Shown here: piece after piece, positions 5,678 through 6,868 of the stretch
How positions within the stretch are numbered: position 1 is the first letter of the stretch
How the letters are laid out: every line of letters begins with the position of its first letter
Assembly (NCBI GenBank): GCA_013811645.1
Contig: JACCUU010000078.1
Coordinates: 1 to 6,868 of the forward strand
Direction of reading: 5' to 3'
Origin: Actinomycetota bacterium
GTDB taxonomy: Bacteria > Actinomycetota > Thermoleophilia > Gaiellales > Gaiellaceae
Length of the DNA stretch: 6,868 bases
Position numbers and translations under genes: made by a program
The notes under the pieces: model-generated
What the model was told of the DNA's origin: nothing
What the model saw: the letters and a program-made list of their open reading frames with translations, nothing else
Databases searched by the model: none

Positions 5678-6378
5678 GACCGGATGGTCTGCGAGAGCAT
5701 TCCGATGCCCTCCGCCTCGAGCTCGACCGAACTCCCTGGAGCGAGATCGGCTACGGCGTCGAGTGCGGGACTGGCGAGGAGGTCTCCCGGCCGCAGAGTC
5801 GTTCCCTCCGACGCATGCGCCCGAGCGGCCCCCCAGTCGAAGCCCTCGAAGCGACCACGCAGGCGCTCTGCGGCGTCCACTCGGACGACCGCCTCGAGCT
5901 CGTTCGGATCCAGCTCGTCCGACGTGACGACGAGCGGGCCGAGGCCGAGAGCGAAGTCGCGGTCTTTCGGAGGTGCGAGGTCGGTGTCGCGCCACTCCAT
6001 GAGCAAGGTGAACCCCGCGACCTCCTCGCTCGCCCCGATCACCGCCGTCACCCGCGGGAAGAGAGCGAACGTGCCTTGTGACACTGTGTCACTAGGGGTC
6101 GTTCCGACGGTCGCGCCGGAGCCGACGGTCGCAGCCGGGTTCGCAAAGACGAACGATCGCTGATCGTCGAAGATCCGCACAGCGGGCGGGTGCAGAACGG
6201 GCGGCAGCAGGCGGACACCGGCGAGCGGGTAGACGGCGTGCTCACGCGCGGAGCCTCCGCCAGTGAAGAAAGCCTGCAGCGTCTGCGCGGCGAGCTGGAT
6301 CACGTGCTCGCCGTCGACCCGCCCGACCCACCCGCGCCTCAGAGGATGGTCGACTGGATGGAAGGTGCAGAGCTTCAC
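5674..6378 (-). CDS. Fumarylacetoacetate-hydrolase-fold protein with an atypical active site
   Basis: A 234-residue protein with the layout of small bacterial FAH-family enzymes. The N-terminal part (KLCTFHPVD, GWVGRVDGEHVIQL) resembles the family's start, followed by VRLLPPVLHPPAVRIFDD (55-72). The core shows TAVIGASEEVAGFTLLMEW (111-129), KDRDFALGLGPLVVTSDEL (138-156) and a C-terminal LRPGDLLASP (195-204). By-eye alignment with E. coli YcgM puts Phe107 and Arg109 where the family has the metal-binding Glu-x-Glu, Glu128 where it has Asp, and ASPALDAV where it has GTPxGVG. The catalytic His of the NYxxH motif is also not evident. The protein may therefore be non-catalytic or use another chemistry. 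The GTG at 6378 overlaps the CDF stop (GTGA), and the gene's own stop overlaps the phosphatase ATG. A palindrome and a short direct repeat lie within residues about 83-102. The fold call is good; function is open. Confidence 0.78.
   Translation of the reverse strand: MKLCTFHPVDHPLRRGWVGRVDGEHVIQLAAQTLQAFFTGGGSAREHAVYPLAGVRLLPPVLHPPAVRIFDDQRSFVFANPAATVGSGATVGTTPSDTVSQGTFALFPRVTAVIGASEEVAGFTLLMEWRDTDLAPPKDRDFALGLGPLVVTSDELDPNELEAVVRVDAAERLRGRFEGFDWGAARAHASEGTTLRPGDLLASPALDAVADLAPGSSVELEAEGIGMLSQTIRS
6074..6096. promoter_or_regulatory. Near-perfect palindrome inside the FAH-like gene, possible operator
   Basis: The core GTGACACTGTGTCAC (6078-6092) is a perfect 7+1+7 palindrome. It extends outward by CCT (6074-6076) and AGG (6094-6096) with a single T/T mismatch, giving 10 of 11 matched pairs per arm. 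On the coding strand it is written in AGT, ACA, TCA and CAA codons, which are AT-richer than the surrounding sequence. The central spacer is too short for a full hairpin, so a dimeric protein-binding site is the more natural reading. It could also be chance. Confidence 0.35.
6104..6132. repeat. Short direct repeat (two 11-bp copies, period 18)
   Basis: CCGACGGTCGC occurs at 6104-6114 and again at 6122-6132. The period of 18 bp is in frame and gives a repeated peptide in the FAH-like protein, ATVGSG followed by ATVG (residues 83-92). It lies just N-terminal to the protein segment encoded by the palindrome. It may mark a small in-frame duplication in a loop. Confidence 0.4.
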
Positions 6379-6868
6379 GGCTCGGTGTGCACCACCACAT
6401 CGGCGATTCCGGGAACTGCCTCGCGCACGCGCTCCTCGACCGCGCTCGCCAGTGCATGCGCCTCCGCAAGGGACGCCTCGCCGCCGAGCCCGAGCGTGAC
6501 AAAGGCGACCAGGCCGTCGTCCGTTCGGACGAAGCGGAGCTCCCGAGGAGCCGCACCCGATTCCTCCCGCACGATCTGCTCGACGGCGCCGACGTCCACG
6601 TGAACCTCCTGGGCCGCCGCCGCCTCGGTGAGCGGCTCCAGGTGCGTGCGCACGTCCTCGACCTCGGGGACGGCCGAGAGGATCGATCGCTCGACCTCCT
6701 CCGCGATCTCGTGCGCATCTTCCAGTGCGAGGTCGCCCGGGAGCTTCAGATGAAGCGAGACCTCGACGCGCCCGTCGACCTCGAGAACGCCCAGGTTGTG
6801 GATCTCACGGACCTGCGGAACGCACAGTGCGGCCGCCAGCACTCGCTCTCGAATCTCCGCGTCCGCGC
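6375..6868 (-). CDS. Cation diffusion facilitator (CDF) efflux protein, C-terminal end (5' end outside window)
   Basis: About 163 C-terminal residues are visible; the frame stays open to the window edge, so the membrane part lies outside. The visible part is two successive copies of the cytoplasmic dimerisation domain of CDF (ZT_dimer) transporters. The first runs from VREIHNLGVLEVDGRV through VSLHLKLPGDLALEDAHEIAEEVE to VEDVRTHLEP. The second runs from ELRFVRTDDGLVAFVTL through SLAEAHALASAVEERV to IADVVVHTEP at the C-terminus. Both copies keep the family's strand-helix-strand order, with an Ala-His in the helix and His-x-Glu-Pro at the end. CDF proteins export Zn2+, Fe2+, Mn2+ or related ions against the proton gradient; the metal here cannot be told because the transmembrane site is not in view. 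It is the first visible gene of the minus-strand operon and overlaps the FAH-like gene by 4 bp. No transmembrane helix is in the visible part. Confidence 0.88.
   Translation of the reverse strand, partial: ADAEIRERVLAAALCVPQVREIHNLGVLEVDGRVEVSLHLKLPGDLALEDAHEIAEEVERSILSAVPEVEDVRTHLEPLTEAAAAQEVHVDVGAVEQIVREESGAAPRELRFVRTDDGLVAFVTLGLGGEASLAEAHALASAVEERVREAVPGIADVVVHTEP

Noticed and set aside
5678..5995. N-terminal extension of the HAD phosphatase to 303 aa
   Set aside because: The extra residues are Arg-rich, overlap the FAH-like gene in another frame, and precede the normal HAD N-terminus. The ATGA overlap at 5674-5677 supports the short form.
4658..6163. 501-aa open frame on the plus strand
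   Set aside because: It lies opposite three well-supported genes (glycosylase, phosphatase, FAH-like). It shows no recognisable motif and has the Arg/Asp-rich composition of an antisense shadow.

Overview
This is a GC-rich, densely coding window from a bacterial chromosome. Short or absent intergenic gaps, frequent GTG (and one possible TTG) starts and a possible leaderless promoter fit a high-GC actinomycete. Gene content loosely suggests the Thermoleophilia (Gaiella/Solirubrobacter type), but that is inference from style, not a marker gene. I see no rRNA, tRNA, CRISPR array, insertion sequence or phage gene.

Layout. (1) Bases 1-236, plus strand: the C-terminal end of a DUF72 (YecE-like) protein. 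(2) Bases 242-571, minus strand: a 109-residue orphan protein converging on it, with a hairpin spanning both stop codons. (3) Bases 572-694: the only real intergenic gap, between divergent genes, with an 8-bp inverted repeat and a -10-like hexamer. (4) Bases 695-2275, plus strand: two genes 3 bp apart, a class I glutamine amidotransferase and an ANT(6)/AadK-like aminoglycoside 6-adenylyltransferase. (5) Bases 2255-6868, minus strand: seven tightly packed genes. In transcription order they are a CDF cation-efflux protein (C-terminal end only), an FAH-fold protein, an MtnX-like HAD phosphatase, an AlkA-like DNA glycosylase, a GNAT acetyltransferase with a large extra domain, an alpha/beta hydrolase and a single-domain rhodanese. 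This run meets the adenylyltransferase tail to tail with a 21-bp overlap.

How the genes may work together. The minus-strand genes overlap by 4 bp at most junctions, so they are probably one polycistronic, translationally coupled unit whose promoter lies beyond base 6868. Their functions (metal efflux, alkylation repair, sulfur transfer, phosphatase, acetyltransfer) do not form a known pathway; a loose stress or detoxification theme is speculation. The amidotransferase-adenylyltransferase pair could modify one small molecule, but no substrate can be read from the sequence.

No clearly new defence or mobile system is present. The items most worth a second look are an FAH-fold protein that seems to have lost its metal ligands, a near-perfect palindrome inside that same gene written in codons unusual for the region, the unassigned domain fused to the GNAT enzyme, and the amidotransferase/ANT(6) pair.
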